64,000 nt of DNA from Leptotrichia massiliensis (GCF_900104625.1 NZ_FNVZ01000004.1:124001-188000), one strand, 5' to 3'. Positions 16,867-25,509 are shown, counted from the stretch's first letter. Translations and numbers: made by a program. Notes: generated from the sequence alone by a model not told the origin.

Positions 16867-17742
16867 TTAATCAATTTTTTCCCGCCGTTTTGTTGAAATT
16901 ATAAATTTTTCTTTTAAAGTTCCTAAATCATTGCTGTTTAAGGTTTCTTTTATTATATCTAGTTCTCTTTCAAACTGCTGTATCATTTTTAAAAGATTCT
17001 TTTTATTTCCCATAAAAAGTTCTGCCCACAAATCTTCATTTATTTTCGCAATTCTCGTCAAATCCCGATAAGAATCCCCAATAAATCGATTTGTATCGTA
17101 CTTTTCACTATCACTGTTTACAAGCGAAACTGCAATTGCGTGGGTAAGCTGGCTCGTAAACGCAATAATCTCATCATGTTCCTTTGCCGTAAGAAAACTG
17201 ACTTTCTTAAATCCCATCAGCTTCACAATTTCCGACAGCAATTCTAGATTTTCTTTTTTATTTTTTTCATCCTTAATAATTATATAATTTGCATCTTTAA
17301 ATACTCTATTGTCTGCAAAATCAATCCCGCGTTTCTCACGTCCCGCCATAGGATGTCCAAAAATAAAGTCAATATTTCTTCCACTCTTCTCAATAATTGG
17401 ATCAATATCCTTAATAATTTTCTCTTTAATTCCAACAACATCAGTAATTATAGAGTTTTCCTTAAAATAATTAATATTATTTACAAAAAACGACTTCATC
17501 AAATTCGGATAAAGAGTAATTATCACAAAATCCGACTTTTCCAAAGGCTCTCTTGTTTCCAAAAAACCTTTATTTATAATATTTTTTTCTTCTGCCTTCT
17601 TTATCGTTTCCTCATCAATATCAATCCCATAAACAGTCTTAATGCCCATTTCCTTAAAACTCTGTGCAAAAGCTGCTCCAATTACTCCGAGTCCAACTAT
17701 TGTTACTGTCAAATTTTCTATTTTTTTTAAAATTGTAAACAC
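16867..17742 (-). CDS. tyrA: Prephenate dehydrogenase
   Basis: It oxidatively decarboxylates prephenate to 4-hydroxyphenylpyruvate in tyrosine synthesis. The Rossmann motif VGLGVIGAAFAQSFKEMG, the acidic end of strand 2 in YGIDID and the substrate-region motif GHPMAGREKRGIDFAD are present. It is the monofunctional form (291 aa): no chorismate mutase or ACT domain. The start is unusual. The open frame begins with GTG at 17742, but AAGGGG lies only about one base before it; an ATT codon eight bases from that site (17731-17733) is better spaced. No ATG is available near the N-terminus. Confidence 0.93.
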   Translation of the reverse strand: MFTILKKIENLTVTIVGLGVIGAAFAQSFKEMGIKTVYGIDIDEETIKKAEEKNIINKGFLETREPLEKSDFVIITLYPNLMKSFFVNNINYFKENSIITDVVGIKEKIIKDIDPIIEKSGRNIDFIFGHPMAGREKRGIDFADNRVFKDANYIIIKDEKNKKENLELLSEIVKLMGFKKVSFLTAKEHDEIIAFTSQLTHAIAVSLVNSDSEKYDTNRFIGDSYRDLTRIAKINEDLWAELFMGNKKNLLKMIQQFERELDIIKETLNSNDLGTLKEKFIISTKRREKID

Positions 17743-17801
17743 CCCTTTTTACAAATTTTCTTATAAACAGCTATTTCAATCTAAATACCACTATCAAAAT
17801 T

Positions 17802-18803
17802 TTAATTATTCCACCAACTTTTATTTTGCTTTTCTAATTTTTTCATTTCCTCTGTTCTTCCTTGCGACTTATAAATTTCTATTAACATATTTCGCTCGTA
17901 TGTTTTACCATCATTTGGATGCTTAAACTCCATAGAATTTTTATACGCCTTTTCAGCTTCAATAAAATTACCTTATAAAAAATACATATCTCCTATTCTA
18001 ATCCAATAATCCCGTGCATCAAACTTTTGTTTTTTATTAGATATTTTTTGTATTGCCAATTTATAATACTTTATGGCATTTTCATAATTTTGAGTTTTAT
18101 AATCATACATTTGGGCTAATGAAGCATAATCAGGTTGATAGTCTTCTAATTCAATTAACTGTAAATAAGTTTTTTCTGCTAAATCATATTTTTTTAAACT
18201 TACATAAGAATACGCTAATATTCTTAAATCTCTAACATCACCTGTTTCCTTATAATTATTTTCATATTCTTGTAATTTTTGTTCACCAAAACTTTTATCC
18301 TTCTTCTGTCTTTCCAAAGTTTCTTGAGCTGGTTTATATTCTTTATCAGCAGCTTCTTTCAACAATTTATTTCCTTTTTCATCCTGTTTTATCCAAATAT
18401 AAAATTCTCCCAAATCATTTAACGCTTTTACATCACCAGATTTTATTAATTCATTATACCGTTCAATAATTTTTTCTTCTAATTCTTTAGTTTTCTCTAT
18501 ATTTACTTTTAAAACTGAACGCACTATTGAATCTCTCCAGTATCTATAGAATGAAATAATTTTTTCTTTTGTTTCTCTACTATTTCCTAAGTTATTATTT
18601 TCTTTTTCATATTTTAATAATAATTTCTCAGATTCTTCAAATTTTCTATTTCGAAAATAATAATCACTTAATTTTAATAGTGAATCCTTATCTCCTTTTT
18701 CAATTTGCTTTAAATACTGCTTTTCCTCTTTAGTATAAGTTTCTTTAGAAAAAGAATTAATTGAAGAAATTAAAATTAGTAATAATAGCCATTTTCTTTT
18801 CAT
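17802..18803 (-). pseudogene. Secreted TPR-repeat protein interrupted by one in-frame TAA
   Basis: The frame from ATG 18803 encodes a signal peptide (about 20 residues) and TPR/Sel1-like helical repeats (for example YDLAEKTYLQLIELEDYQPD and YENAIKYYKLAIQKI). It stops at TAA 17973-17975 after 276 codons. Reading continues in the same frame after that stop for 56 more codons of convincing TPR sequence (GNFIEAEKAYKNSMEF, then IEIYKSQGRTEEMKKLEKQ) to a TAA at 17802-17804. One base change could create the stop (CAA or another sense codon to TAA). It is either a recent nonsense mutation, a sequencing error, or read-through. The upstream 276 codons may still give a functional protein. Confidence 0.75.
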
Positions 18804-18825
18804 TTTTTACAACTTTCTAATAAAT

Positions 18826-19848
18826 TTATTTAAAACTTTTCCCCAACACATTCGCAATCTTCTCCACATCCTGCATCAAGTCATCAAACACTTCAAATTT
18901 CAATGATTGAGGCCCATCTGACAATGCCTTGTCTGGCTCAGGATGTACTTCTACCATTAATCCGTCTGCTCCAGCGGCAATCCCTGCCATTGCAAGAGGT
19001 TTTACCATCCAGTATTTTCCAGTTGCGTGAGCTGAATCTACGATTATCGGCAAGTGTGTTAATTTTTTAATCATCGGCACTGCATTCAAATCTAGTACAT
19101 TTCTGTATGCTGTTTCATAAGTTCTGATTCCTCTTTCACAAAGAACTACATTTTCATTTCCGCCAGCCAAAATGTATTCTGCCGACATTAACCATTCTTC
19201 AATTGTTGCACTCAATCCTCTTTTTAACAATACTGGAATATTTGTTTTCCCAACTTCTTTCAGCAAATCAAAATTTTGCATATTTCTCGCACCTAACTGA
19301 ATCATATCAAGATGTGGACCAAATTCATGCAATTGAGCAATTGACATAACTTCGCATATTATTGGAAGTCCTGTTTCTTCTTTTGCTTTTTTCATCAATT
19401 CAATACCTTCCATCCCTAATCCTTGAAAAGCATAAGGCGATGTTCTAGGTTTTACAACTCCACCTCTTAAGATATTTGCTCCAGCCATTTTTACAGCTTT
19501 TGCCGTATCAATTATCTGCTTCTCATTTTCGACAGAACAAGGTCCTGCCATCATTACAAGCTTATTTCCGCCAATTTCTACATTTCCCACTTTTACAATA
19601 GTATCTTCTGGCTTAAATTTTCGGCTTGCTCTCTTATAAGGCTCTTGCACTCTTTGTACATCCAGCACATAATCTAGCGCCTGAATATGCTTTATATCAA
19701 TTGTGCTAATATCCCCAACCAATCCTAAAATTGAATATTCTTTGCCAGCAATTAATTTAACGCTTACATTATTTTCCGTTTCCAATCTGTTTATCAATTT
19801 TTCCAAGATTTTTTCACTTATTCCGCCATCTACTTTAATAATCATCAT
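18826..19848 (-). CDS. aroF: 3-deoxy-7-phosphoheptulonate (DAHP) synthase, with N-terminal regulatory-type domain
   Basis: It condenses PEP and erythrose-4-phosphate, the first shikimate-pathway step. A ferredoxin-like domain of about 85 residues precedes the TIM barrel, the arrangement of the Thermotoga-type/AroA(G) branch. Barrel motifs are MMAGPCSVENE, GGVVKPRTSPYAFQGLG, LLKRGLSATIEEW, CERGIRTYE and VDSAHATGK. I start at the first of two ATGs at 19848, after ATAGGAG; the upstream in-frame extension has no good site. aroF is used as a generic symbol, because isozyme type is not determinable. Confidence 0.94.
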   Translation of the reverse strand: MMIIKVDGGISEKILEKLINRLETENNVSVKLIAGKEYSILGLVGDISTIDIKHIQALDYVLDVQRVQEPYKRASRKFKPEDTIVKVGNVEIGGNKLVMMAGPCSVENEKQIIDTAKAVKMAGANILRGGVVKPRTSPYAFQGLGMEGIELMKKAKEETGLPIICEVMSIAQLHEFGPHLDMIQLGARNMQNFDLLKEVGKTNIPVLLKRGLSATIEEWLMSAEYILAGGNENVVLCERGIRTYETAYRNVLDLNAVPMIKKLTHLPIIVDSAHATGKYWMVKPLAMAGIAAGADGLMVEVHPEPDKALSDGPQSLKFEVFDDLMQDVEKIANVLGKSFK

Positions 19849-19910
19849 TTTTTCTCCTATTCCATTTTCATTACGTAAATTATAAAACGATTTCACTGTA
19901 CAATATTAAA

Positions 19911-20231
19911 TTAACCTACAACTACAGCTGTTCCGCTGCAAGTTACCATAAGCATTCCATTGTCTGCTCCTAATACTTCGTAATCCATTTTTACACCAAT
20001 AATGGCATTTGCACCAAGATTTGCAGCCCTAGTTTTCATTTCCTCCAGAGCATTCTCTCTTGCCGTCAAAAGCTCGTCTTCATAGCCTTTAGATCTTCCT
20101 CCAAAAATATTTCTCAAGCTTGCCCCCATATCTTTAAACATATTAATTCCTGAAATAACCTCTCCAAAAACAATCCCTTTATATTCCATAACTTTTTTAT
20201 CCTGAATTTCATTTGTAGTTGTAATAATCAT
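19911..20231 (-). CDS. UPF0145 / YbjQ-family protein
   Basis: The 106-aa sequence has the family pattern: an ITTTNEI start, the [12 protein letters not shown] strand, helix [22 protein letters not shown] and the C-terminal GTAVVV strand. YbjQ-type proteins form pentamers and are annotated as putative metal-binding, but their function is not known. AGAGGT precedes the ATG. A hairpin with a long T-run (20259-20292) lies only about 30 bp upstream of its start, so expression may depend on read-through or on a promoter within that short stretch. Confidence 0.85.
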   Translation of the reverse strand: MIITTTNEIQDKKVMEYKGIVFGEVISGINMFKDMGASLRNIFGGRSKGYEDELLTARENALEEMKTRAANLGANAIIGVKMDYEVLGADNGMLMVTCSGTAVVVG

Positions 20232-20258
20232 ATTTTTACCTCTTTTCTAAATTTTTGT

Positions 20259-20292
20259 AAAAAAAAACTCTCTTAAAATAACTTTAGGAGAG
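20259..20292 (-). terminator. Terminator immediately upstream of the UPF0145 gene
   Basis: Arms at 20268-20277 (CTCTCTTAAA) and 20283-20292 (TTTAGGAGAG) pair over about 10 bp with one G-T pair. Nine T follow on the minus strand. It ends transcripts coming from the ORF-free region 20293-20650. Confidence 0.75.
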
Positions 20293-20645
20293 GATAAATA
20301 TAAATATTTATACATAACATTTATTTCTATATTTTACGATACTTTAATAGTTTATTTACTTAAGCCAAAATTTATAAAATTTGCCTAAACGAATCAAAGA
20401 TACTTTTAATCATTATAAGCAACTATTATACTTCAAACCTCTACATCCAGTAATTACACTTAATTAACCTCAAATCTCTCATTTTTCCAAAATTATTCAA
20501 AATTAATTAACTATAAGTCTCTATTCTTTTGTAAATCCTGCAAATCTTCAACACTACTAATTTTCTAAACTGCTAAACTACCTTTTGTATCTTCATTTTT
20601 CAATAAATTTAATTTCCTACTATCCTGCTATCCTACTAATTATTT
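20259..20645 (-). ncRNA. Candidate ORF-free transcription unit of about 385 nt
   Basis: A near-consensus promoter on the minus strand (TTGACA 20674-20679, 17-bp spacer, TATGAT 20651-20656) would start RNA near 20644. The next intrinsic terminator is at 20259-20292. In between, all frames are full of stops, so no protein is likely. The minus-strand sequence is rich in G, A and T, and poor in C, with TAG-containing near-repeats (GGATAGCAGGATAGTAGGA near the 5' end). It does not resemble tmRNA or RNase P RNA. It may be a regulatory RNA, a long leader for the UPF0145 gene, or a decayed gene. Confidence 0.4.
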
Positions 20646-20650
20646 CATAT

Positions 20651-20679
20651 ATCATAACAAATATTAAATATATTGTCAA
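20651..20679 (-). promoter_or_regulatory. Near-consensus promoter with no gene directly downstream
   Basis: TTGACA, 17 bp, TATGAT on the minus strand: one mismatch from the full sigma-70 consensus. It lies just after the rpmE2 terminator (20717-20745), so it cannot serve rpmE2. Confidence 0.7.
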
Positions 20680-20716
20680 CCATTAAAATTATATTAACAG
20701 AAAAATTAAGCTAAAT

Positions 20717-20745
20717 AAAAAACAGAGAATAAACCATCCCTGTTT
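20717..20745 (-). terminator. rpmE2 terminator
   Basis: Arms AAACAGAGA (20720-20728) and TCCCTGTTT (20737-20745) form a 9-bp stem with one G-T pair; T-rich sequence follows on the minus strand. It starts about 15 bp after the rpmE2 stop codon. Confidence 0.75.
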
Positions 20746-20760
20746 CCAATATTTTCAAAA

Positions 20761-21000
20761 TTATAAGTTATATTTTTTCTTAAATTTGTCAACTCTTCCA
20801 GTTTCATCAACAAATTTAGATTTTCCAGTATAGAATGGGTGAGAAGTTGAACTTGTTGCAACTTTTATTACTGGATATTCTTGCCCTTCAAAAGTTGTTG
20901 TTTCTTTAGAAGTTTTAGTTGATTTTCCTAAGAATTTTTCTCCGTTACTTGTATCTTCAAATACTACAAATCCGTATGATGGATGTAAATCTTTTTTCAT
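20761..21000 (-). CDS. rpmE2: 50S ribosomal protein L31, type B (zinc-free)
   Basis: The 79-aa sequence has the B-type L31 pattern: [38 protein letters not shown] and the [16 protein letters not shown] tail. The CxxC zinc ligands of the A type are absent. L31 sits on the central protuberance of the ribosome. In other bacteria the zinc-free form is used under zinc limitation, though it can also be the only copy. The start is ATG 21000 after AAGGAGC; the open frame upstream is not used. Confidence 0.95.
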   Translation of the reverse strand: MKKDLHPSYGFVVFEDTSNGEKFLGKSTKTSKETTTFEGQEYPVIKVATSSTSHPFYTGKSKFVDETGRVDKFKKKYNL

Positions 21001-21147
21001 GTATCTATGCTCCTTTCTATTTATAACTATGATTATTTTCAATATTTCATATAATAATACCATATTTTTCTTTAATTTTCAAGTCTCGATATTGTAAAAA
21101 TTTAGAGGAAATATATAAGATTCTATTTTTTTGTATTTTGAAAATAT

Positions 21148-21453
21148 TTAAATACATTTCTTCAAAATTTTCTTTGCAATATCAAACTCTATATTTTCAT
21201 CAGAATAATATACATCTTCTCCAAAAGCATTTTTAAATACAGTCTGTATCACAAGAGCCAATTCGTCAGTTTTAATATCTTTATTTATAAGCATTTTATT
21301 CCTAATTTGCTTAATTTCAAAATCGTATTCATCCTGTGGAGCAAAAGACAATAACTTGATTGGATCCCAAAAATCAATAATCTCTTTTATATTATTTTCA
21401 AGTTTTTTTATTTTATATATTTCCTCTTTTTTATTATACTTTTTGAATTTCAC
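21148..21453 (-). CDS. DUF1871-like protein (101 aa)
   Basis: The segment IIDFWDPIKLLSFAPQDEYDFE, followed by FGEDVYYSDEN, resembles the DUF1871/YugE family of small soluble proteins, whose function is unknown; this is from memory and needs a profile search. The start is GTG, two bases after the stop codon of the upstream gene (21456-22037), so the two are translationally coupled. Such pairs of unique small genes often behave as immunity or accessory cassettes, but nothing here proves that. Confidence 0.6.
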   Translation of the reverse strand: MKFKKYNKKEEIYKIKKLENNIKEIIDFWDPIKLLSFAPQDEYDFEIKQIRNKMLINKDIKTDELALVIQTVFKNAFGEDVYYSDENIEFDIAKKILKKCI

Positions 21454-21455
21454 AA

Positions 21456-22037
21456 TTAATCAACTCTCTTGTATTTTTCCCAAAATAACTCATCTATTTT
21501 AGTCTTTATCTCCATTATTTTACTAATTTCTGCCAAAACTTCCTTATTTTCTGGCAATATATCTTCATAAGGCAAACTTATCATTATACCATCCTTTACT
21601 TTTTTACTCCCAAATTTTTCAAAAAATATATCAATCTCTCCATTATCAAATAAATATCTCCCTGTATACTTATCTTCCTCATATTCAAATTTAACATTTT
21701 TATTGTTTCTCTTAAGATATTTTCTTATTTTAGGAAGAACTGTCTTTATTTCATCTCCTACTTTTATACTTTCTCTATTGTTTAAATACAACTTTTCCAT
21801 ACAAAAAGTTAAAAATTGAGTTTCTGGTTTTGTAAGATTTTCAACAAAGTAATTTAATGAATAGTATATTTTCAAACCTTTGTATATTAAATCTATTGAT
21901 ATTGTTATTTTATCATCACTCAATTTCATTTCTATTTCTTCAGGAACAGAAAAAATCTTCATTATCTCCTTTAAAGATATTTTTTCTATCCCATTAATTC
22001 CATAAGTATTATTTAAAATATACTTTTGTTTTCCCAT
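21456..22037 (-). CDS. Protein of unknown function (193 aa)
   Basis: I do not recognise it. It is soluble, with a basic middle part (KIRKYLKRNNKNVKFEYEEDKY) and an aromatic C-terminus (IDELFWEKYKRVD). No signal peptide or enzyme motif is visible. GGAAGGAAATTA precedes the ATG. It is coupled to the DUF1871-like gene. The 214-bp gap upstream holds no gene, but contains an ACTGTCTC motif at 22100-22107 similar to the palindromes at 12.6-14.4 kb and an unexplained 40-odd-codon open frame without a start codon. Confidence 0.6.
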   Translation of the reverse strand: MGKQKYILNNTYGINGIEKISLKEIMKIFSVPEEIEMKLSDDKITISIDLIYKGLKIYYSLNYFVENLTKPETQFLTFCMEKLYLNNRESIKVGDEIKTVLPKIRKYLKRNNKNVKFEYEEDKYTGRYLFDNGEIDIFFEKFGSKKVKDGIMISLPYEDILPENKEVLAEISKIMEIKTKIDELFWEKYKRVD

Positions 22038-22251
22038 TTAATTTCCTTCCCATAAAATATTTCTTTAACTATTTTCAAAAATCTAAAAATCCGATAAATA
22101 CTGTCTCTTTTATGCTTGAGTTTTTTGTTTTGCTTCACTCACTAACAAGCAGTCTTGACTCTTTGTGACTATAAATACTGCTGTTACTCGATCTTTATCA
22201 CTTTTACAATCACCTAAATATTTTTTATGAATAAGAAAATTCCAAATCTTA

Positions 22252-22950
22252 CTATTTCGACATCTCCGCCAATATTATCCCTCCAGCCACAGATACATTC
22301 AGCGAGTTTATTTCCCCTTTTAAGTGTATTTTTACAATTTTGTCGCAATGCTCCTTCACTTTTTTTCGCATTCCGTTTCCTTCACTTCCAAGCACAAGAC
22401 ATGCTTTTTCTGGATAATTTTCTTCATAATAATAATTCTGCCCATCAGCTTCTGCACCGTAAACTGTATATCCATATTTTTTTAATTTGTCAATCGTATC
22501 AGAAATATTGGTAACTTTTACAATATCCACATGCTCAATTGCTCCTGTCGATGATTTTACAACTGTTTCCGTAACTTTCACACTATTTCTATCCTGAATA
22601 ATAATCCCATCTACTCCAAAGCACTCCGCACTTCTTATAATCGCTCCAAAGTTTCTTGGATCCTGAACCTGATCCAGCACAACTACTCTTGACTTTTCTT
22701 TTCTCAAAAGCTTTTCTAAAAATGCAGTAAAATCAACATAATAATCAAATTCCGAAACAAGTGCCACTACCCCCTGTGAATTTTCAGTCCGTCTATCTGT
22801 ATAAAAAATCTTTATATTTCTTCTACTTGCCAAATTCAATATTTCCTTAATTGTTTCCTTCTTTATCTTCTTATAAACCTCCAGCTTCTCAATATTTTTA
22901 TCCGATTTCAATACTTCAATCACTGGATTTATTCCTATTATTTTCTCCAT
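22252..22950 (-). CDS. rlmB: 23S rRNA 2'-O-ribose methyltransferase (SpoU/TrmH family)
   Basis: A short N-terminal substrate-binding domain (GINPVIEVLKS) precedes a SPOUT knot domain. Its three motifs are visible: DPRNFGAIIRSAECFG, LVLGSEGNGMR and SLNVSVAGGIILAEMS. RlmB methylates G2251 (E. coli numbering) in 23S rRNA; a TrmH-type tRNA target is a less likely alternative. The length of 232 aa fits. The start is ATG 22950 with an A/G-rich but weak ribosome site. Confidence 0.92.
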   Translation of the reverse strand: MEKIIGINPVIEVLKSDKNIEKLEVYKKIKKETIKEILNLASRRNIKIFYTDRRTENSQGVVALVSEFDYYVDFTAFLEKLLRKEKSRVVVLDQVQDPRNFGAIIRSAECFGVDGIIIQDRNSVKVTETVVKSSTGAIEHVDIVKVTNISDTIDKLKKYGYTVYGAEADGQNYYYEENYPEKACLVLGSEGNGMRKKVKEHCDKIVKIHLKGEINSLNVSVAGGIILAEMSK

Positions 22951-23201
22951 TCTTTTTTCTCTCTCTTTCTATTATTATCTATTAAAAATTTTTCTAATAT
23001 TGATTTTTATTTATTACTTTTTTTATTTCAAAATTATTTTGATTAACAATTATTTTTCTTAATTTGTATTTATATGTTTTTTCTTTAACGAAATTTTACT
23101 TGATTTTTTGTACTTTTTAAAATACATTCTAATTTCATAAAACTGCTGTAAATTATAAAACTTAAAAAATTTGTCGTGATTTTTTTGGAATGAAAACGAC
23201 T

Positions 23202-23434
23202 AAACACATTTATGTGTTTCTTTCGCTAGAACCTTCATAGCAAATAAATTTTGTAAAGTTTTTCTAATCTTCGTTTGCGAAAGTGAGCGTCAGCGAGTTT
23301 CGTTTTCGTAGTAATTCAGGTTTATCCAAATAATAAATGTTTTGACTACTTTCCCAAATAAAATTTGGGAATATTTCAAAAAAATGCTTAGACGAGCCGG
23401 GATTGTAAAGGGGATGGTAACTGATCCCCTTTAC
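23202..23434. repeat. Multi-hairpin intergenic element
   Basis: In the 726-bp gap between rlmB and the GH57 gene I see three perfect inverted repeats: AAACACAT/ATGTGTTT (23202-23219), TTCCCAAAT/ATTTGGGAA (23351-23371) and GTAAAGGGGAT/ATCCCCTTTAC (23405-23434, 11-bp stem, 8-nt loop). Between the first two is a mirror-symmetric stretch, GAGCGTCAGCGAG. The block is less A+T-rich than its surroundings. None has a T-run in the right place for a terminator. A 63-codon open frame (23264-23455, minus) crosses it but is probably a by-product. The rest of the gap shows no gene. Confidence 0.5.
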
Positions 23435-23605
23435 GTTAAAAAAAAGAAAAAACATTTAAAATAAATAAAAAACAATTATTAACTAAAATAACCCAAGTAA
23501 ATTTAAATAAAATAATTTAGATAAATATTTAAACTTTTGAATATATTTTATAATAATTTTCATTTAAAAGCAACAAACAAAAAATATTTATCAATTTAAT
23601 TAATA

Positions 23606-23649
23606 TTAAAAAGGAATGTTCTTATAAAAAATTATAAAAAACACTCCTT
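23606..23649 (-). terminator. Terminator after the GH57 gene
   Basis: Arms AAGGAATGTT (23611-23620) and AACACTCCTT (23640-23649) pair over 10 bp with one mismatch, with an A+T-rich loop and a T-run on the minus side. It starts about 28 bp after the stop codon. Confidence 0.65.
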
Positions 23650-23676
23650 AAATTATATTAATTTTTATTATTTAAA

Positions 23677-25266
23677 TTATAGCCAGTCACTTCTATACAT
23701 TCTGTATTCAATTTCAGGGAAGATATTATCTCTGCTTTCAATTTCATTTATCCAGCCTTCATCCAATCTTCCGTTTTTGAAGTCTTCATAAATTTTAAAT
23801 AATCTGTGAACGTGATCGCTTATTTTTTTGTGAGCATAACCAACCATTGTTCCAGTATACATTATAAATTCCCAGCAGGAAGTCTGTGCCATTAATAATT
23901 CTCTTGCGGCCTGATTTAATGCTCTGTATTCTAATTCGTTGTACGGTTCTCTTCCGTTTGCCAGTTCTATCATTTTTTGTGCGGCTTTATGTAAATGTCT
24001 GTAGGCATAATCATTTGAGCCGTCTATCCAAACATCATAATAACCGTTTGCTCCCCAGCTTGACATGCTTACATCAACTATTTGATTTGTCGGATATTGC
24101 TCTAAATATTTGTATGGTGTTATTGTAGAAAAATTAGATTCTGCTGTGGCTCTGAATACCCATTCTAGGAATATTGGCCCTTCATACCACCAGTGTCCGT
24201 ATAATTCGGCATCATAAGGCGATACTACAATTGGTTTTCTATATTTCATTTTTGAAGCCAGAAACTCAATTTGTTTTGAACGGTTGAATACAAAGTTGTA
24301 GGCGTGCTCTTTGGCTCTGGCCGCTGCCGCTTCTGGATTGTAAACTGCTTTATAAGTTCCTTTTTTATCAGTTATTGCATGGTATTTTACTCCAATATTT
24401 CTTCGTACTCCGTCACTGTGTAAATATGGCTCTACAAGTTCATAGTCAAGTTCATACCCGGCATCCTTGTGAAATTCTCTATAAACTCCATCTCCTGGAT
24501 AACCAGACTCAGAACTCCAAACTTGCTCAGATGATTCCAAATCTCTAGCAAACGCAGCTACATAGTTTTTTGTATAAACTGGCGAGTAGATACCGTAAAC
24601 TGGACGTGGGTCACTGTGCATAATCCCATGTGCATCAACTAGGAAATATCTTATTCCATGTTTTTCCAAAAATTTATCCTGTCCTGGATAATAAGCGCAC
24701 TCTGCTAGCCAGATTCCTTTTGGCTCTCTTCCAAAATTTTTGATGTAATCTTTTTTAGCCATAAAAACTTGAGCATTAACTGCTTCTGGATAATCTTTCA
24801 TAACTGGTAAAAATCCGTGTGTCGCAGTAACTGGGATGATTTCCAAATTACCTTGATCTTGGAATTTTCTGAAGGCCCCAACCAAATCTCTATTGTATTT
24901 TTCTTCAAATACTCGTTTTGCCCTTGTATTAAACCATAAATTATGTTTTGCAACATTTAGCATATCAGGATATGGACTAAGTCTTTCCACTTCTTTCTCG
25001 CAAAATTCAATCAATTTGTCTATGTGACGAACGTATCTTTCCCTTAATAAACTGTCGTTCATCATATTAACAAGTGTCCCAGACATTGTAATGGTCATAT
25101 TCCAAGGAATATTATCCCTTGTCAAATTTTCAAACATTTCTAGTAGAGGAACATATGTTTCTGTAATTGCTTCGTATAACCAATCTTCTTCTAAAAATTC
25201 TTTATATTCCGGGTGTCTTACATAAGGTAAATGTGCATGCAAAACAAGACTCAAATATCCATTCAT
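23677..25266 (-). CDS. Glycoside hydrolase family 57 protein, 1,4-alpha-glucan branching enzyme-like
   Basis: The N-terminus YLSLVLHAHLPYVRHPE is the conserved GH57 region 1. The nucleophile Glu is in GIWLAECAYYPG and the general acid Asp in VVSPYDAELYGHWWYEGP. The C-terminal helical region with DVWIDGSNDYAYRHL matches the DUF1957 branching-enzyme branch. Enzymes of this type transfer glucan chains to make alpha-1,6 branches in glycogen. The length of 529 aa is typical. No other glycogen gene is near. A GGAGG site precedes the ATG, and the gene has its own promoter (25306-25333). Confidence 0.92.
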   Translation of the reverse strand: MNGYLSLVLHAHLPYVRHPEYKEFLEEDWLYEAITETYVPLLEMFENLTRDNIPWNMTITMSGTLVNMMNDSLLRERYVRHIDKLIEFCEKEVERLSPYPDMLNVAKHNLWFNTRAKRVFEEKYNRDLVGAFRKFQDQGNLEIIPVTATHGFLPVMKDYPEAVNAQVFMAKKDYIKNFGREPKGIWLAECAYYPGQDKFLEKHGIRYFLVDAHGIMHSDPRPVYGIYSPVYTKNYVAAFARDLESSEQVWSSESGYPGDGVYREFHKDAGYELDYELVEPYLHSDGVRRNIGVKYHAITDKKGTYKAVYNPEAAAARAKEHAYNFVFNRSKQIEFLASKMKYRKPIVVSPYDAELYGHWWYEGPIFLEWVFRATAESNFSTITPYKYLEQYPTNQIVDVSMSSWGANGYYDVWIDGSNDYAYRHLHKAAQKMIELANGREPYNELEYRALNQAARELLMAQTSCWEFIMYTGTMVGYAHKKISDHVHRLFKIYEDFKNGRLDEGWINEIESRDNIFPEIEYRMYRSDWL

Positions 25267-25305
25267 AATTTTTCCTCCATACTTTATAAATTTTTATATA
25301 TTATA

Positions 25306-25333
25306 TTTATACCATATTTTCGCAGAAATTCAA
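25306..25333 (-). promoter_or_regulatory. Promoter of the GH57 gene
   Basis: On the minus strand TTGAAT (25328-25333), 16 bp, then TGG-TATAAA (-10 at 25306-25311) with an extended -10 TG. It lies about 40 bp upstream of the start codon. Confidence 0.6.
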
Positions 25334-25478
25334 AATTTTTTTATAGAAAGTTTACTGAAATTTTAAACTTTCTTTTTTTATTATAACCTGACATTTCACA
25401 TTTTAATTTTTAACCTTGTAACAGAATTTTCTCATATCAATCTATTTTATTTCATTAGCAACATAATTTTAAAATTAC

Positions 25479-25509
25479 AAAAAAACTGCCAGCTAAATTC
25501 AACTGGCAG
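25479..25509 (-). terminator. Terminator of the candidate toxin mRNA
   Basis: Arms CTGCCAG (25486-25492) and CTGGCAG (25503-25509) form a perfect 7-bp stem; seven T follow on the minus strand (25479-25485). It starts 37 bp after the stop codon of the 23-aa peptide. Confidence 0.8.

Noticed and set aside
22098-22237. A 40-odd-codon open frame between rlmB and the 193-aa gene
   Set aside because: It has no usable start codon or ribosome site; I could not tell a gene remnant from chance.
23264-23455. A 63-codon open frame on the minus strand inside the multi-hairpin element
   Set aside because: It spans several perfect inverted repeats, has no clear ribosome site and no domain. A repeat-derived frame is more likely than a gene.
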